DNA of 64,000 nucleotides from Virgibacillus_F flavescens (lineage in GTDB: Bacteria > Bacillota > Bacilli > Bacillales > Amphibacillaceae): NCBI RefSeq assembly GCF_050574275.1, contig NZ_CP192260.1, positions 1,860,001 to 1,924,000 on the forward strand, written 5' to 3'. Position 1 is the first letter of the stretch. Each line of letters starts with the position of its first letter. Shown piece by piece: positions 23,037-31,291 of the stretch. The notes below the pieces were generated by a model. That model was not told where the DNA came from. It did no database searches and saw only the letters and a program-made list of their open reading frames with translations. The translations under genes were made by a program, and so were the position numbers.

Positions 23037-24776
23037 ATGAGTAATACGGAAGCTCTTACCAGATACACAGCTAGTTTTGTTGATGAACTGGTGCAAAGCG
23101 GAATAACAGAAGCGGTTATTTCGCCTGGTTCAAGATCTACACCGCTTGCAATGACGATCATGCAGCATCCGGATATGAAACAATGGGTAGTAATCGATGA
23201 ACGTTCTGCCGCTTTTTTTGCACTGGGAATGGCGAAACAGCTTAATCGACCGGTAGCCATTGTTTGTACGTCCGGCACAGCTGCAGCAAATTATTTTCCA
23301 GCTATAGTAGAAGCACATTACAGCAGAGTACCTATTCTTGTATTAACAGCTGATCGACCACATGAATTGCGTGATGTAGGTGCGCCGCAGTCGATTGATC
23401 AGCTGAAGTTATTTGGTGACTACGTGAAATGGTTCCATGAAATGGCGTTGCCAGAAGCTGAGCCTAAGATGCTGGATTATGCCCGCAGTAAAGCATCGCG
23501 GGCGATACATATTGCTAGCAGTGGCAACGCTGGTCCAGTACACCTTAACTTTCCATTCAGAGAACCGTTGATTCCTGATTTTACTCTTGAAAATATATGG
23601 GGCAATGAAGGTAAGGGAAGTTACTCACCTACTCTTAACGGAAAAAATCGGCTGGAGTATGTCCAGCTTACTAATTTGCTTGAAAAATTGAGTAGTAAAG
23701 AACGCGGACTCATTGTTTGTGGTCCACAAATTAATAAAGATTTTGCAGAGGCAGTCACATCACTTGCTGCTAAGTGGAATTTGCCAATTTTAGCAGATCC
23801 ACTTTCGCAAGTAAGGGCAGGTCAACATCACAAAGATTTAGTAATCGAAGGCTATGATGCGCTTTTACGTAATGAGTCTGTTCGGAATAAAATGAAGCCT
23901 GACTTTATTATCCGGTTTGGAGCAATGCCAGTGTCAAAGCCCTATCTTTTTTATGTGAAAGAACACGCAGATGTTGAGCAATACATTGTCGAAGAACACA
24001 GTGGGTATCGGGAGCCTGCCGGCAACAGGACGGAATTTATTTATGCGGATGCCCAGCTTTTATGTGAAGATCTGTTAGCGGCTGATTTCCATAGTACGTT
24101 TGATTCTCAATGGGTTGAAACATGGAAAGAGATGAATTTAACAGCAAAAAAACATTTGATTAACACAGAGAATGCTGGGTCAATTACGGAAGGTGAAGCA
24201 GTTAGATGCTTAATGGAAGTGATTCCGGATGCAAGCACACTATACGTAGGAAACAGCATGGCAGTGCGTGACTTGGATACATTTTTCATGACCACACCGA
24301 AGAAGCTAGCTGTATTAGCAAATCGTGGAGCAAACGGAATAGATGGAATGGTATCAAGCGGCCTTGGTGCAGCAGCATCCGGACAACCCACGACATTGCT
24401 TTTAGGAGATCTGTCCTTTTTCCATGATATGAATGGATTGCTTGCAGCTAAGCACTATAGGATTAACTTAACTATTTTATTGATCAATAACGATGGTGGT
24501 GGAATATTTTCTTTCCTTCCTCAGCAGGAAAACAAAGAGCAGTTTGAGTTACTGTTCGGAACTCCTCATGGTATAGACTTTTCTCATGCAATTGATATGT
24601 ATGGGGGCACACATGAGGTCGTTACAAATATAAATCAGTTAGAAGATAAATTGTTCGCTAGCTATCAGCTTGAAGGATTATCTGTGATAGAAGTGAAAAC
24701 GGATCGCAATCATAATCTGGAATGGCACCGTGAACAATGGAAAAATATCGAATTGGAATTAACACATGACGAATAA
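23037..24776 (+). CDS. menD: SEPHCHC synthase MenD
   Basis: ThDP-dependent 2-succinyl-5-enolpyruvyl-6-hydroxy-3-cyclohexene-1-carboxylate synthase, joining isochorismate and 2-oxoglutarate. The 579 residues show the N-terminal PGSRSTPLAM, the activating Glu region VIDERSAAFFALGMAKQ, the mid domain NLPILADPLSQVRAG and the C-terminal ThDP site GDLSFFHDMNGLL with LLINNDGGGIFSFLP. It begins three bases after the menF stop with its own AGGGGG site, and its end overlaps menH by 11 bases. Translational coupling is likely. Confidence 0.95.
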   Translation: MSNTEALTRYTASFVDELVQSGITEAVISPGSRSTPLAMTIMQHPDMKQWVVIDERSAAFFALGMAKQLNRPVAIVCTSGTAAANYFPAIVEAHYSRVPILVLTADRPHELRDVGAPQSIDQLKLFGDYVKWFHEMALPEAEPKMLDYARSKASRAIHIASSGNAGPVHLNFPFREPLIPDFTLENIWGNEGKGSYSPTLNGKNRLEYVQLTNLLEKLSSKERGLIVCGPQINKDFAEAVTSLAAKWNLPILADPLSQVRAGQHHKDLVIEGYDALLRNESVRNKMKPDFIIRFGAMPVSKPYLFYVKEHADVEQYIVEEHSGYREPAGNRTEFIYADAQLLCEDLLAADFHSTFDSQWVETWKEMNLTAKKHLINTENAGSITEGEAVRCLMEVIPDASTLYVGNSMAVRDLDTFFMTTPKKLAVLANRGANGIDGMVSSGLGAAASGQPTTLLLGDLSFFHDMNGLLAAKHYRINLTILLINNDGGGIFSFLPQQENKEQFELLFGTPHGIDFSHAIDMYGGTHEVVTNINQLEDKLFASYQLEGLSVIEVKTDRNHNLEWHREQWKNIELELTHDE

Positions 24777-25590
24777 AACTAATACGCATATCAATGTTGG
24801 GGAATCAAAGTATTGGTGTGAGAAATCAGGTGCAGGGGACCCAATCATCCTCCTGCACGGTTTCACTGGCAGTACAGATACCTGGACATCCTTCGTTTCG
24901 CAATTAGATACATCTTTTCAGGTGATTGCAATTGATTTGCCAGGTCATGGAAAGACGTGCGTATCTGAACCGAAGTCTATGGAGGACTGCTGTCACGATT
25001 TAAAAAAAATTATTGATCAGTTAGGATATAAAAAAATCCATCTTCTTGGGTATTCTATGGGCGGGCGAACAGCCCTGTCATTTGCAATGATGTACCCGGA
25101 ATTAATTAACATGCTAGTTCTGGAAAGCGCCTCACCCGGTTTGGAAAACGAAAATGATGCGTATGAAAGAGCTGCGAAAGATAAGCGTCTTTCAGAACGA
25201 TTGCAAAATGATGGGTTAGAATCTTTTGTGGAATTCTGGGAAAACATTCCATTGTTCGATACGCAAAAAAAGTTACCTTTATCGACAAGACAGAAAATTA
25301 AACAGGAACGATTATCGCAAAAAGCAGAAGGGCTAGCAATGTCCTTAACGTCCATGGGGACAGGGGTTCAGCCCTCCTGGTGGGATAGGCTAGAAACATT
25401 TACAAGTCCAGTTCTTTTACTGGCAGGCGAAGCGGATCACAAGTTTATAAATATAAATAAACAAATGAGCAATCGGCTGCCTAACAGCAATCTTGTTATT
25501 GTAAAAAATGCTGGACATGCAATTCATGTGGAAGAATCCGAAATTTTTGGTAAGATAGTAAGTGAGTTTTTATTAGATCAAACTACATAA
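24766..25590 (+). CDS. menH: SHCHC synthase MenH (alpha/beta hydrolase)
   Basis: Removes pyruvate from SEPHCHC to give 2-succinyl-6-hydroxy-2,4-cyclohexadiene-1-carboxylate. The 274-residue alpha/beta hydrolase has the oxyanion region LLHGFTGS, the nucleophile Ser97 in LLGYSMGGRT, an acid in LLAGEADHKF and His in NAGHAIHVE. The position between menD and menB secures the call; by sequence alone it would be a generic hydrolase. It overlaps the 3' end of menD. Confidence 0.92.
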   Translation: MTNKTNTHINVGESKYWCEKSGAGDPIILLHGFTGSTDTWTSFVSQLDTSFQVIAIDLPGHGKTCVSEPKSMEDCCHDLKKIIDQLGYKKIHLLGYSMGGRTALSFAMMYPELINMLVLESASPGLENENDAYERAAKDKRLSERLQNDGLESFVEFWENIPLFDTQKKLPLSTRQKIKQERLSQKAEGLAMSLTSMGTGVQPSWWDRLETFTSPVLLLAGEADHKFININKQMSNRLPNSNLVIVKNAGHAIHVEESEIFGKIVSEFLLDQTT

Positions 25591-25603
25591 GAGGAGGAAG
25601 ATT

Positions 25604-26422
25604 ATGAGTACCCAATGGGAAAGAATAGGAAATTATAAAGAAATTATCTATGAAAAGTATGACGGTGTAGCAAGAGTGACAATGAACCGACCTGAAAAGC
25701 ACAACGCGTTTACACCACTTACAGTTAATGAGATGTATGACGCTTTTGCAGATGCACGAGACGATTCATCTATCGGTGTAGTAGTTTTGGCAGGAGCAGG
25801 AGATAAAGCATTTTGTTCTGGCGGAGACCAATCAGTTCGTGGACATGGAGGTTATGTTGGAGAAGACCATGTACCTCGTCTGAATGTATTGGACTTGCAA
25901 CGATTAATCCGTGTTATTCCTAAACCAGTAATTGCAATGGTATCAGGCTACGCTATTGGCGGAGGACATGTTCTGCATTTAGTTTGTGACCTTACTATTG
26001 CAGCTGACAATGCGGTCTTCGGTCAAACTGGACCAAAGGTTGGAAGCTTTGACGCTGGTTATGGTGCTGGCTTACTAGCTCGTACAGTTGGTCAAAAGCG
26101 TGCAAAGGAAATTTGGTATCTGTGCCGTCAGTACAGTGCGGATGAAGCAATGGATATGGGACTGGTAAACACAGTTGTTCCACTTGAAAAGTTAGAAGAA
26201 GAAACAATGCAATGGTGTGAGGAAATTCTGGAAAAGTCACCAACAGCTCTACGTTTCTTAAAAGCATCCTTCAATGCAGATACAGATGGATTAGCTGGAC
26301 TTCAGCAAATGGGTGGAGATGCAACGCTTCTTTACTATACAACTGATGAAGCGAAAGAAGGACGCGATGCATTTAAGGAAAAAAGAAAACCAGACTTCAA
26401 AAAGTTCCCACGCTTCCCGTGA
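25604..26422 (+). CDS. menB: 1,4-dihydroxy-2-naphthoyl-CoA synthase MenB
   Basis: Crotonase-fold enzyme closing the second ring of o-succinylbenzoyl-CoA. The 272 residues match MenB lengths. Motifs are MNRPEKHNAFTP, the CoA oxyanion loop FCSGGDQSVRGHGGY, VSGYAIGGGHVLH, KVGSFDAGYG with the conserved Asp, and the C-terminal FKEKRKPDF. The start follows GAGGAGG. Last gene before the family B repeat array; in B. subtilis menE follows directly. Confidence 0.96.
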   Translation: MSTQWERIGNYKEIIYEKYDGVARVTMNRPEKHNAFTPLTVNEMYDAFADARDDSSIGVVVLAGAGDKAFCSGGDQSVRGHGGYVGEDHVPRLNVLDLQRLIRVIPKPVIAMVSGYAIGGGHVLHLVCDLTIAADNAVFGQTGPKVGSFDAGYGAGLLARTVGQKRAKEIWYLCRQYSADEAMDMGLVNTVVPLEKLEEETMQWCEEILEKSPTALRFLKASFNADTDGLAGLQQMGGDATLLYYTTDEAKEGRDAFKEKRKPDFKKFPRFP

Positions 26423-26430
26423 TATAAAAA

Positions 26431-26556
26431 GAAAAGCGGAGTGAGCTTGCTCAGCGACGAAAAGCATAGTCAAGGGACCGAAGAGCACAGGGTCTATCGT
26501 GCGCGGAGTGTCAATTGACTATGTCTCGAGTCGCTAGCTCACGCAGCTAGACAGTA
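26431..26556 (+). repeat. Family B structured repeat, unit B1
   Basis: Begins GAAAAGCGGAG and ends ACGCAGCTAGACAGTA. The nested stems are GTGAGC/GCTCAC (outer), AGCGAC/GTCGCT (middle) and CATAGTCAA/TTGACTATG (inner). First of three full head-to-tail units between menB and menE. Non-coding. Confidence 0.82.
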
Positions 26557-26680
26557 AGAAAAGCGGAGGCGACTGTTCAGAAGCGGACGCATAAGCAAGG
26601 AACCGAAGAACGCATGGGTTTTAGCGTTCTAAGTGTTCATTGCTTATGACGGCAGCTTCTAGGAGCCGCAGCTAGACAAA
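26557..26680 (+). repeat. Family B structured repeat, unit B2
   Basis: Begins AGAAAAGCGGAGGCGACTG and ends GCCGCAGCTAGACAAA. The middle stem AGAAGC/GCTTCT and the inner stem CATAAGCAA/TTGCTTATG occupy the same positions as in B1 but with different bases. Confidence 0.82.
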
Positions 26681-26806
26681 AAGAAAAGCGGAGGCGACTG
26701 TTCAGGGACGTACAGATAGATGGGACTGTGAAAAGTACGGCGAACTTTCCGTACGTTCAACAGAACCAACTATCTGCTAGTCCCTAGTCACCGCAGCTAG
26801 ACAAAA
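26681..26806 (+). repeat. Family B structured repeat, unit B3
   Basis: Begins AAGAAAAGCGGAGGCGACTG and ends CACCGCAGCTAGACAAA. The middle stem is AGGGAC/GTCCCT, the inner stem CAGATAG/CTATCTG, and an apical hairpin forms from GTACGG/CCGTAC. Confidence 0.82.
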
Positions 26807-26840
26807 AGAAAAAGCGAAGGCGACTGTTCAGCGTCTCTCG
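26807..26840 (+). repeat. Family B repeat, truncated unit B4
   Basis: Starts with the conserved head (AAAAAGCGAAGGCGACTG, then TTCAGCG) and breaks off directly before the terminator at 26842. Only the 5' part of a unit remains. Confidence 0.65.
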
Positions 26841-26841
26841 T

Positions 26842-26880
26842 AAAAAAACCTTTGCTTTTGATAAGCAAAGGTTTTTTTAC
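26842..26880. terminator. Terminator between the repeat array and menE
   Basis: AAAAAAACCTTTGCTT and AAGCAAAGGTTTTTTT form a perfect long stem around TTGAT. It would end the menFDHB transcript, so menE probably has its own promoter or depends on read-through. Confidence 0.92.
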
Positions 26881-26947
26881 ACATACATAATAGAACTTAA
26901 TGTACCTACTGTGTTTTCTAACAAATATTTTACTGGAGGACAGTGTT

Positions 26948-28402
26948 ATGGCTGAAGTTATTCCGCATTGGCTAACTAAACAGGCTAGTCTTGCTCCAAA
27001 TGACATGGCGTTAGAACTTGAAGACGGAAACTACCTGACTTTTGAACAGCTGAAAAATAAAAGTCAGAGTTTCGCAAAAAAATTAGTGAATCAAGGTGTG
27101 GATAGAGGATCCAAGGTGGGTATCTATTCCACTAATTGTCCGGAGATGGTTATAGCAATCCATGCTTTGAGCTATCTAGGTGCGACGGCAGTAATGCTAA
27201 ACATCCGGCTCGCAGAACAGGAAATAATTTATCAGTTGAACGATGCTGATGTGTCCCTGATTTTAGCAGACGATGAGTTGGTTAGTACCGTGCTTGATAT
27301 GGAGTTAAATGCTGACGTGCTATCATTTTCAAAAGTAAATTCAAAACAGGAAATGATCGTTGAATTAGTAACAGAGCTATCTTTGGATGATCCATTCACC
27401 ATCATGTACACATCCGGAACTACTGGAAATCCGAAAGGTGTCGTACATACTTATGGAAATCATTGGTGGAGCGCTACAGGTTCAGCACTTAATCTCGGAA
27501 TTCATTCAACAGATAAATGGTTAGCCGTGTTGCCGTTGTTTCATATTGGCGGCTTCTCCATTCTGCTAAAAAGTGTGATTTATGGTATGCCGGTACTGCT
27601 TTTAGAAAAATTTAACGAAAATACCGTACAACACGCCATTATGAAACGTGGTGTCACAATTGCCTCTGTTGTTACAGTTATGCTTCAAAGGTTAATACAT
27701 AAACTTGACGCAGAAAAGTACCCTGATACCTTTCGCTGTATGCTTTTAGGTGGTGGACCTGTGCCTGAATCGACCCTTGAGATATCGAATGAAAAACAAC
27801 TGCCTGTTTTTCAATCTTATGGAATGACAGAAACATCCTCGCAGATAGTGACTCTTAGCCTTAGTGATGCGCTTCGGAAATCTGGATCTGCAGGGAAGCC
27901 ACTATTCCCAGCACAACTCAGAATTAACAATCCAAATGATGAAGGAGTAGGAGAAATCGTTGTTAAAGGACCAATGGTTTCCAAAGGTTATTACAAGAAT
28001 ATCCAAGCTAATTCTAATTCGTTTGTAGATGGCTGGCTTTTAACAGGTGATTTAGGCAAGTTAGACGACGAGGGATTTCTATATGTAGTTGATAGGCGTA
28101 ATGATTTAATAATTTCTGGTGGAGAAAATATTTACCCGTCAGAAATTGAAAGTGTGCTGACCAGTATAAATGGCGTCCATGAAGCGGGAGTAACTGGAAT
28201 AGAAGATTCAACTTGGGGTCAAGTTCCGATTGCCTTTATTGTTTCCGACAGTACTATCTCAGCGAAAGCCATATTAGCGGATGCAGCTAAATCCTTGGCG
28301 AAATATAAAGTACCAAGAAAGATTTACTTTGTAAAAGAATTGCCTCGCAACGCATCCAATAAATTAGTGCGAAATAAGTTGACTGAACTGATCAGTGAAT
28401 AA
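26948..28402 (+). CDS. menE: o-succinylbenzoate-CoA ligase MenE
   Basis: Adenylate-forming ligase activating o-succinylbenzoate with ATP and CoA. The 484 residues have the ANL signature: P-loop TSGTTGNPKG (about residue 158), the A5 motif QSYGMTETSSQ, the A7 motif LLTGDLGKLDDEGF, the A8 motif YVVDRRNDLIISGGENIYPSEIE region and the C-terminal catalytic Lys in NKLVRNKL. The ATG at 26948 follows CTGGAGGA. It is separated from menB by repeats and a terminator. No menC (o-succinylbenzoate synthase) follows, although B. subtilis has it there. Confidence 0.93.
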   Translation: MAEVIPHWLTKQASLAPNDMALELEDGNYLTFEQLKNKSQSFAKKLVNQGVDRGSKVGIYSTNCPEMVIAIHALSYLGATAVMLNIRLAEQEIIYQLNDADVSLILADDELVSTVLDMELNADVLSFSKVNSKQEMIVELVTELSLDDPFTIMYTSGTTGNPKGVVHTYGNHWWSATGSALNLGIHSTDKWLAVLPLFHIGGFSILLKSVIYGMPVLLLEKFNENTVQHAIMKRGVTIASVVTVMLQRLIHKLDAEKYPDTFRCMLLGGGPVPESTLEISNEKQLPVFQSYGMTETSSQIVTLSLSDALRKSGSAGKPLFPAQLRINNPNDEGVGEIVVKGPMVSKGYYKNIQANSNSFVDGWLLTGDLGKLDDEGFLYVVDRRNDLIISGGENIYPSEIESVLTSINGVHEAGVTGIEDSTWGQVPIAFIVSDSTISAKAILADAAKSLAKYKVPRKIYFVKELPRNASNKLVRNKLTELISE

Positions 28403-28434
28403 AGCTCAATTCTAAGGAATTGGGCTTTTTTCTG
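28403..28434 (+). terminator. Terminator of menE
   Basis: AGCTCAATTC and GAATTGGGCT pair around TAAG, followed by TTTTT, immediately after the menE stop. Confidence 0.88.
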
Positions 28435-28505
28435 ATTTCTATTGCCAAGCAGCAGAATCTGATTTATATTGAGGAAATATATATTTTTATAGAAGGAGGA
28501 AGCCA

Positions 28506-29285
28506 ATGCTGCCACAGGAAATAGCACTTGAGAAAATTTGTCAAAGCTTGCAGGAAGATGAACATGTAGTGGCCATATTTGTAAAGGGATCAATGGGACG
28601 AAACGAGTATGACGAGCATTCAGATATTGACCTTTACTGTATGGTAGATAAACAGAACGAACAGGAATTTTTGGCCAGAAGGTTAGAACATATAAAAGCA
28701 TATCGTCCCATCATATTTCAAGACGACATCTTTATCATCGCACCACAAATCATTGCAGTATACGATGATTATTTACATATAGATTTGTTTACTGTTACCA
28801 GGGAGACGTTCTCATCGAAGGATTATTTTAAAGTATTGTATGATCCGCATCAGTTGTTAGACGAATTTGTTGATAAACAAAGCTTGGTTCTCTCAGATAA
28901 TGAATTTAAAGACAATGTAATCGATGTAGCCTGGTTTATGTTTCAATACAAAAAATCATCAGCAAGAGGAAACGATATATGGTCTGTAAAAATGCTTACA
29001 AATGCAATGGAGCATTTGGCTAGAGTCCTATTGCACCGATATTCACCTGAACGAGCTCAGCTAGGGTTAAAAACAATTGAGAGATCTCTACCTGCAAATA
29101 TTATTAATGAACTTAGTGTGATATTTAAAAATATCACACCTGAAAATAATCGGAAAGCAGCAAATTTGTTAAGTGAATTCTTACTAAGCGAAGCTAAATG
29201 GATTCGGTCTCACTTTAATGAAGGCGATCAAGTTATGTTACTGTTGGATAAAATGATTGAGTTTCACCTGTTTCAACGTCGTTAG
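28506..29285 (+). CDS. Nucleotidyltransferase-domain protein, substrate unknown
   Basis: A 259-residue protein with an N-terminal polymerase-beta-like nucleotidyltransferase fold. It shows the signature VKGSMGRNEYDEHSDIDLY (GS...DxD, about residues 27-45) and a third carboxylate candidate in YLHIDLFTV. The C-terminal half is helical, as in kanamycin-type and lincosamide-type nucleotidyltransferases. This suggests transfer of a nucleotide to a small molecule, but no antibiotic can be named from the sequence. The ATG follows AAGGAGG. Free-standing, in the place where menC might be expected. No terminator is obvious. Confidence 0.78.
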   Translation: MLPQEIALEKICQSLQEDEHVVAIFVKGSMGRNEYDEHSDIDLYCMVDKQNEQEFLARRLEHIKAYRPIIFQDDIFIIAPQIIAVYDDYLHIDLFTVTRETFSSKDYFKVLYDPHQLLDEFVDKQSLVLSDNEFKDNVIDVAWFMFQYKKSSARGNDIWSVKMLTNAMEHLARVLLHRYSPERAQLGLKTIERSLPANIINELSVIFKNITPENNRKAANLLSEFLLSEAKWIRSHFNEGDQVMLLLDKMIEFHLFQRR

Positions 29286-29455
29286 ATTATCTTTGAATAT
29301 GTTCTAGTGAGTCAAAAATATGAATTTTTTGCAGAGTGAAACATATAGTTCCTTAAAATAGTGGAATTAGCTCGCAATCCGATGTAGTTTTACAAAAAAC
29401 TCTATACTGCGAATTAACCACACTGCTCCGAAAATAAACTACGTTATAACAGCAA

Positions 29456-29585
29456 CGTGATTTCCACGGATGGCAGTCGCGCACCTTAGGGCGGCTGGTG
29501 AGCCTCCTCGTGCTATCGCACTCCGGGGTCTCACCTATGCCTTTCCTCCCGCAGGAGTCGACTGCCATCCGTTCCAATCACTTGA
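29456..29585 (+). repeat. Family A-related palindrome, copy A6
   Basis: A 14-bp perfect inverted repeat, ACGGATGGCAGTCG / CGACTGCCATCCGT, nested in GTGATT/AATCAC, encloses CGCACCTTAGGGCGGCTGG, GTGAGCCTCCTCG, CTCCGGGGTCTCAC and TCCCGCAGGAGTC. The inner blocks match family A, but the outer arms differ and the ACTGAAAAAGT ends are missing. Lies in the spacer 29286-29765, which holds nothing else I recognise. Confidence 0.72.
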
Positions 29586-29765
29586 CGAAATGTGGATGTC
29601 GAGGATTTATTAACTGCACACCTGATAGCACGTCTATTCCAATATGCATAATTTCGCAGTTTCCATCAATTACGACGAAAGAATAGGTAGAATATTATAG
29701 TTTTTATTCCCTCCATCAAAAATGTCTATTTACAAAAGTTAAGTGAGTCAAATGGAAAAACTAAT

Positions 29766-29780
29766 TGATAAAGATTATCA
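29766..29780 (+). promoter_or_regulatory. Fur box upstream of the siderophore ATPase gene
   Basis: TGATAAAGATTATCA matches the Bacillus 7-1-7 Fur consensus (TGATAATnATTATCA) at 13 of the 14 defined positions. A promoter TTGACT (29787-29792), 17 bases, TAAACT (29810-29815) lies just downstream, so bound Fur-Fe would interfere with polymerase. Confidence 0.88.
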
Positions 29781-29895
29781 AAGTCATTGACTAATTGGAT
29801 AAAAACAAATAAACTAGGGATAGATTATTTATTAGAGAATAATACGTACATACATGTAGGTGTTTTTTCATGTAGGATGTAGGGGAGTGACTCCA

Positions 29896-30726
29896 ATGCA
29901 AACACTATCAACGCAAGACTTAACTCTTGGTTACGGTGAAGACATAATCATTGATGATTTAAATATAGAAATACCTAAAGGTGAAATTACTGTTTTTATA
30001 GGTGGTAATGGTTGTGGTAAATCAACATTATTACGTTCGTTAGCGCGATTATTGAAGCCTAAAGGCGGCGATGTTGTATTAGATGGTGAAGATATTGCCA
30101 AACTTGGAACCAAACAGGTTGCCAAAAAACTTTCCATTTTACCTCAGAGTCCGGTTACCCCGGAAGGTTTAACGGTAACGGAATTAGTAAAACAGGGACG
30201 GCATCCGTACCGTGGTTTTCTGAAACAATGGTCGAAGGACGATGAGACTGCTGTTCAGAAAGCATTAGAATCGACTAATATGATTGAATTAAAAGACCGT
30301 TCGGTTGATTCATTATCCGGTGGTCAGCGTCAGCGTGCGTGGATTGCTATGACATTGGCGCAGGAAACAGATACGATCTTATTAGATGAACCTACAACGT
30401 ATCTTGATATGACACATCAAATTGATGTATTGGATTTATTGTTTGAATTAAATGAAAAAGATGGTCGTACCGTTGTTATGGTATTACACGATTTAAATCT
30501 GGCCTGTCGTTATGCTCATCATGTTGTCGCGATTAAGGATAAGAAGGTTTATGCACAAGGTAAACCAGAGGAAATTGTGAATTGTAAATTAGTACACGAA
30601 GTTTTTGAAATGAAGTGTGATGTAACATTTGACCCAATGTTTGGTACTCCGATGTGCATCCCCCATGGAAAAGGACGCTGTATTTTTGCAAATAACTCTC
30701 CAGATTTAACAAAACAAAGTATATAA
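29896..30726 (+). CDS. Iron(III)-siderophore ABC transporter ATP-binding protein (FecE/YusV type)
   Basis: Cytosolic ATPase powering ferric-siderophore import. The 276 residues have Walker A GGNGCGKST, LSILPQSPVTPEGLTV in the Q-loop region, signature LSGGQRQRAW, Walker B TILLDEPTTYLD and switch His VLHDLNLACRY. No permease or binding protein is adjacent, which resembles B. subtilis YusV, a shared ATPase for several siderophore permeases. A Fur box 115 bases upstream supports iron control. The ATG at 29896 follows AGGGGAGTGA. Cys residues near the C-terminus are notable but not unique. Confidence 0.9.
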   Translation: MQTLSTQDLTLGYGEDIIIDDLNIEIPKGEITVFIGGNGCGKSTLLRSLARLLKPKGGDVVLDGEDIAKLGTKQVAKKLSILPQSPVTPEGLTVTELVKQGRHPYRGFLKQWSKDDETAVQKALESTNMIELKDRSVDSLSGGQRQRAWIAMTLAQETDTILLDEPTTYLDMTHQIDVLDLLFELNEKDGRTVVMVLHDLNLACRYAHHVVAIKDKKVYAQGKPEEIVNCKLVHEVFEMKCDVTFDPMFGTPMCIPHGKGRCIFANNSPDLTKQSI

Positions 30727-30737
30727 CTTAATTCTAT

Positions 30738-30791
30738 AGGTAAACTGGCGTAAAGAACTTTTGGGTTACTTTTATGCCAGTTTTTTTGTTT
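30738..30791 (+). terminator. Terminator of the siderophore ATPase gene
   Basis: AAACTGGCGTAAAG and TTTTATGCCAGTTT form a 13-14-bp stem with a 14-base loop, continuing into TTTTTG. Confidence 0.85.
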
Positions 30792-30845
30792 TTCATACAT
30801 GCTTCCCGTAATTTTAGACAAATTAAGGGAAGGAGGTATGTAAAA

Positions 30846-31172
30846 ATGGATAAGGAAAAGAAAAAGTATTATGTTAATATGGGTGCACAGGAGATTTCAC
30901 AGATTAAATATGGTAACAATGAGGAATTTATCATCTATGCTACTGACGAGGAAGTGATCCTGCTCCGCGACAAGTTAAATGATATGTATGATGCGAATAC
31001 ACGTGCATTCTTTCGTGCACATGTACCAATTATGGCTTATCATAATGATAAATCGAATGATGACTATGATATTGGACTAACCGGTGCATATCAGATGGTG
31101 TATCATCTAGGTGATGAAGAGACAAAGAATCATATTGAGACAATGGGAGTATTATCAGATCGACATTTATAG
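30846..31172 (+). CDS. Conserved hypothetical protein, 108 residues
   Basis: Small cytosolic acidic protein with no signal peptide or membrane segment. I recognise no domain with certainty. Visible features are YVNMGAQEISQIKYG at the N-terminus, a charged helix (EEVILLRDKLNDMYDANTRAF), AHVPIMAYHNDKSNDDYD and a C-terminal GAYQMVYHLGDEETKNHI. It has one His-Asn-Asp-rich stretch but no known catalytic motif. The ATG at 30846 is seven bases after AAGGAGG, supporting a real gene. It stands between the siderophore ATPase terminator and ytkD; the 3' spacer of about 115 bases lacks a clear terminator. Confidence 0.7.
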   Translation: MDKEKKKYYVNMGAQEISQIKYGNNEEFIIYATDEEVILLRDKLNDMYDANTRAFFRAHVPIMAYHNDKSNDDYDIGLTGAYQMVYHLGDEETKNHIETMGVLSDRHL

Positions 31173-31291
31173 GGGCTATAAATAGGCATTCTCTATCAAG
31201 TCTAAGAAAAGTGGTTTATATCGGCTGCTTTAAAGGAATATACTAAGTACTAACAACTAGTTAATTAATGTGTACAAAGGCAGCTGAAATG

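Noticed and set aside
26431..26840. CRISPR array interpretation of the tandem repeats
   Set aside because: Units are about 125 bases with internal stems, repeats are not short identical direct repeats with unique spacers, and no cas genes are nearby.
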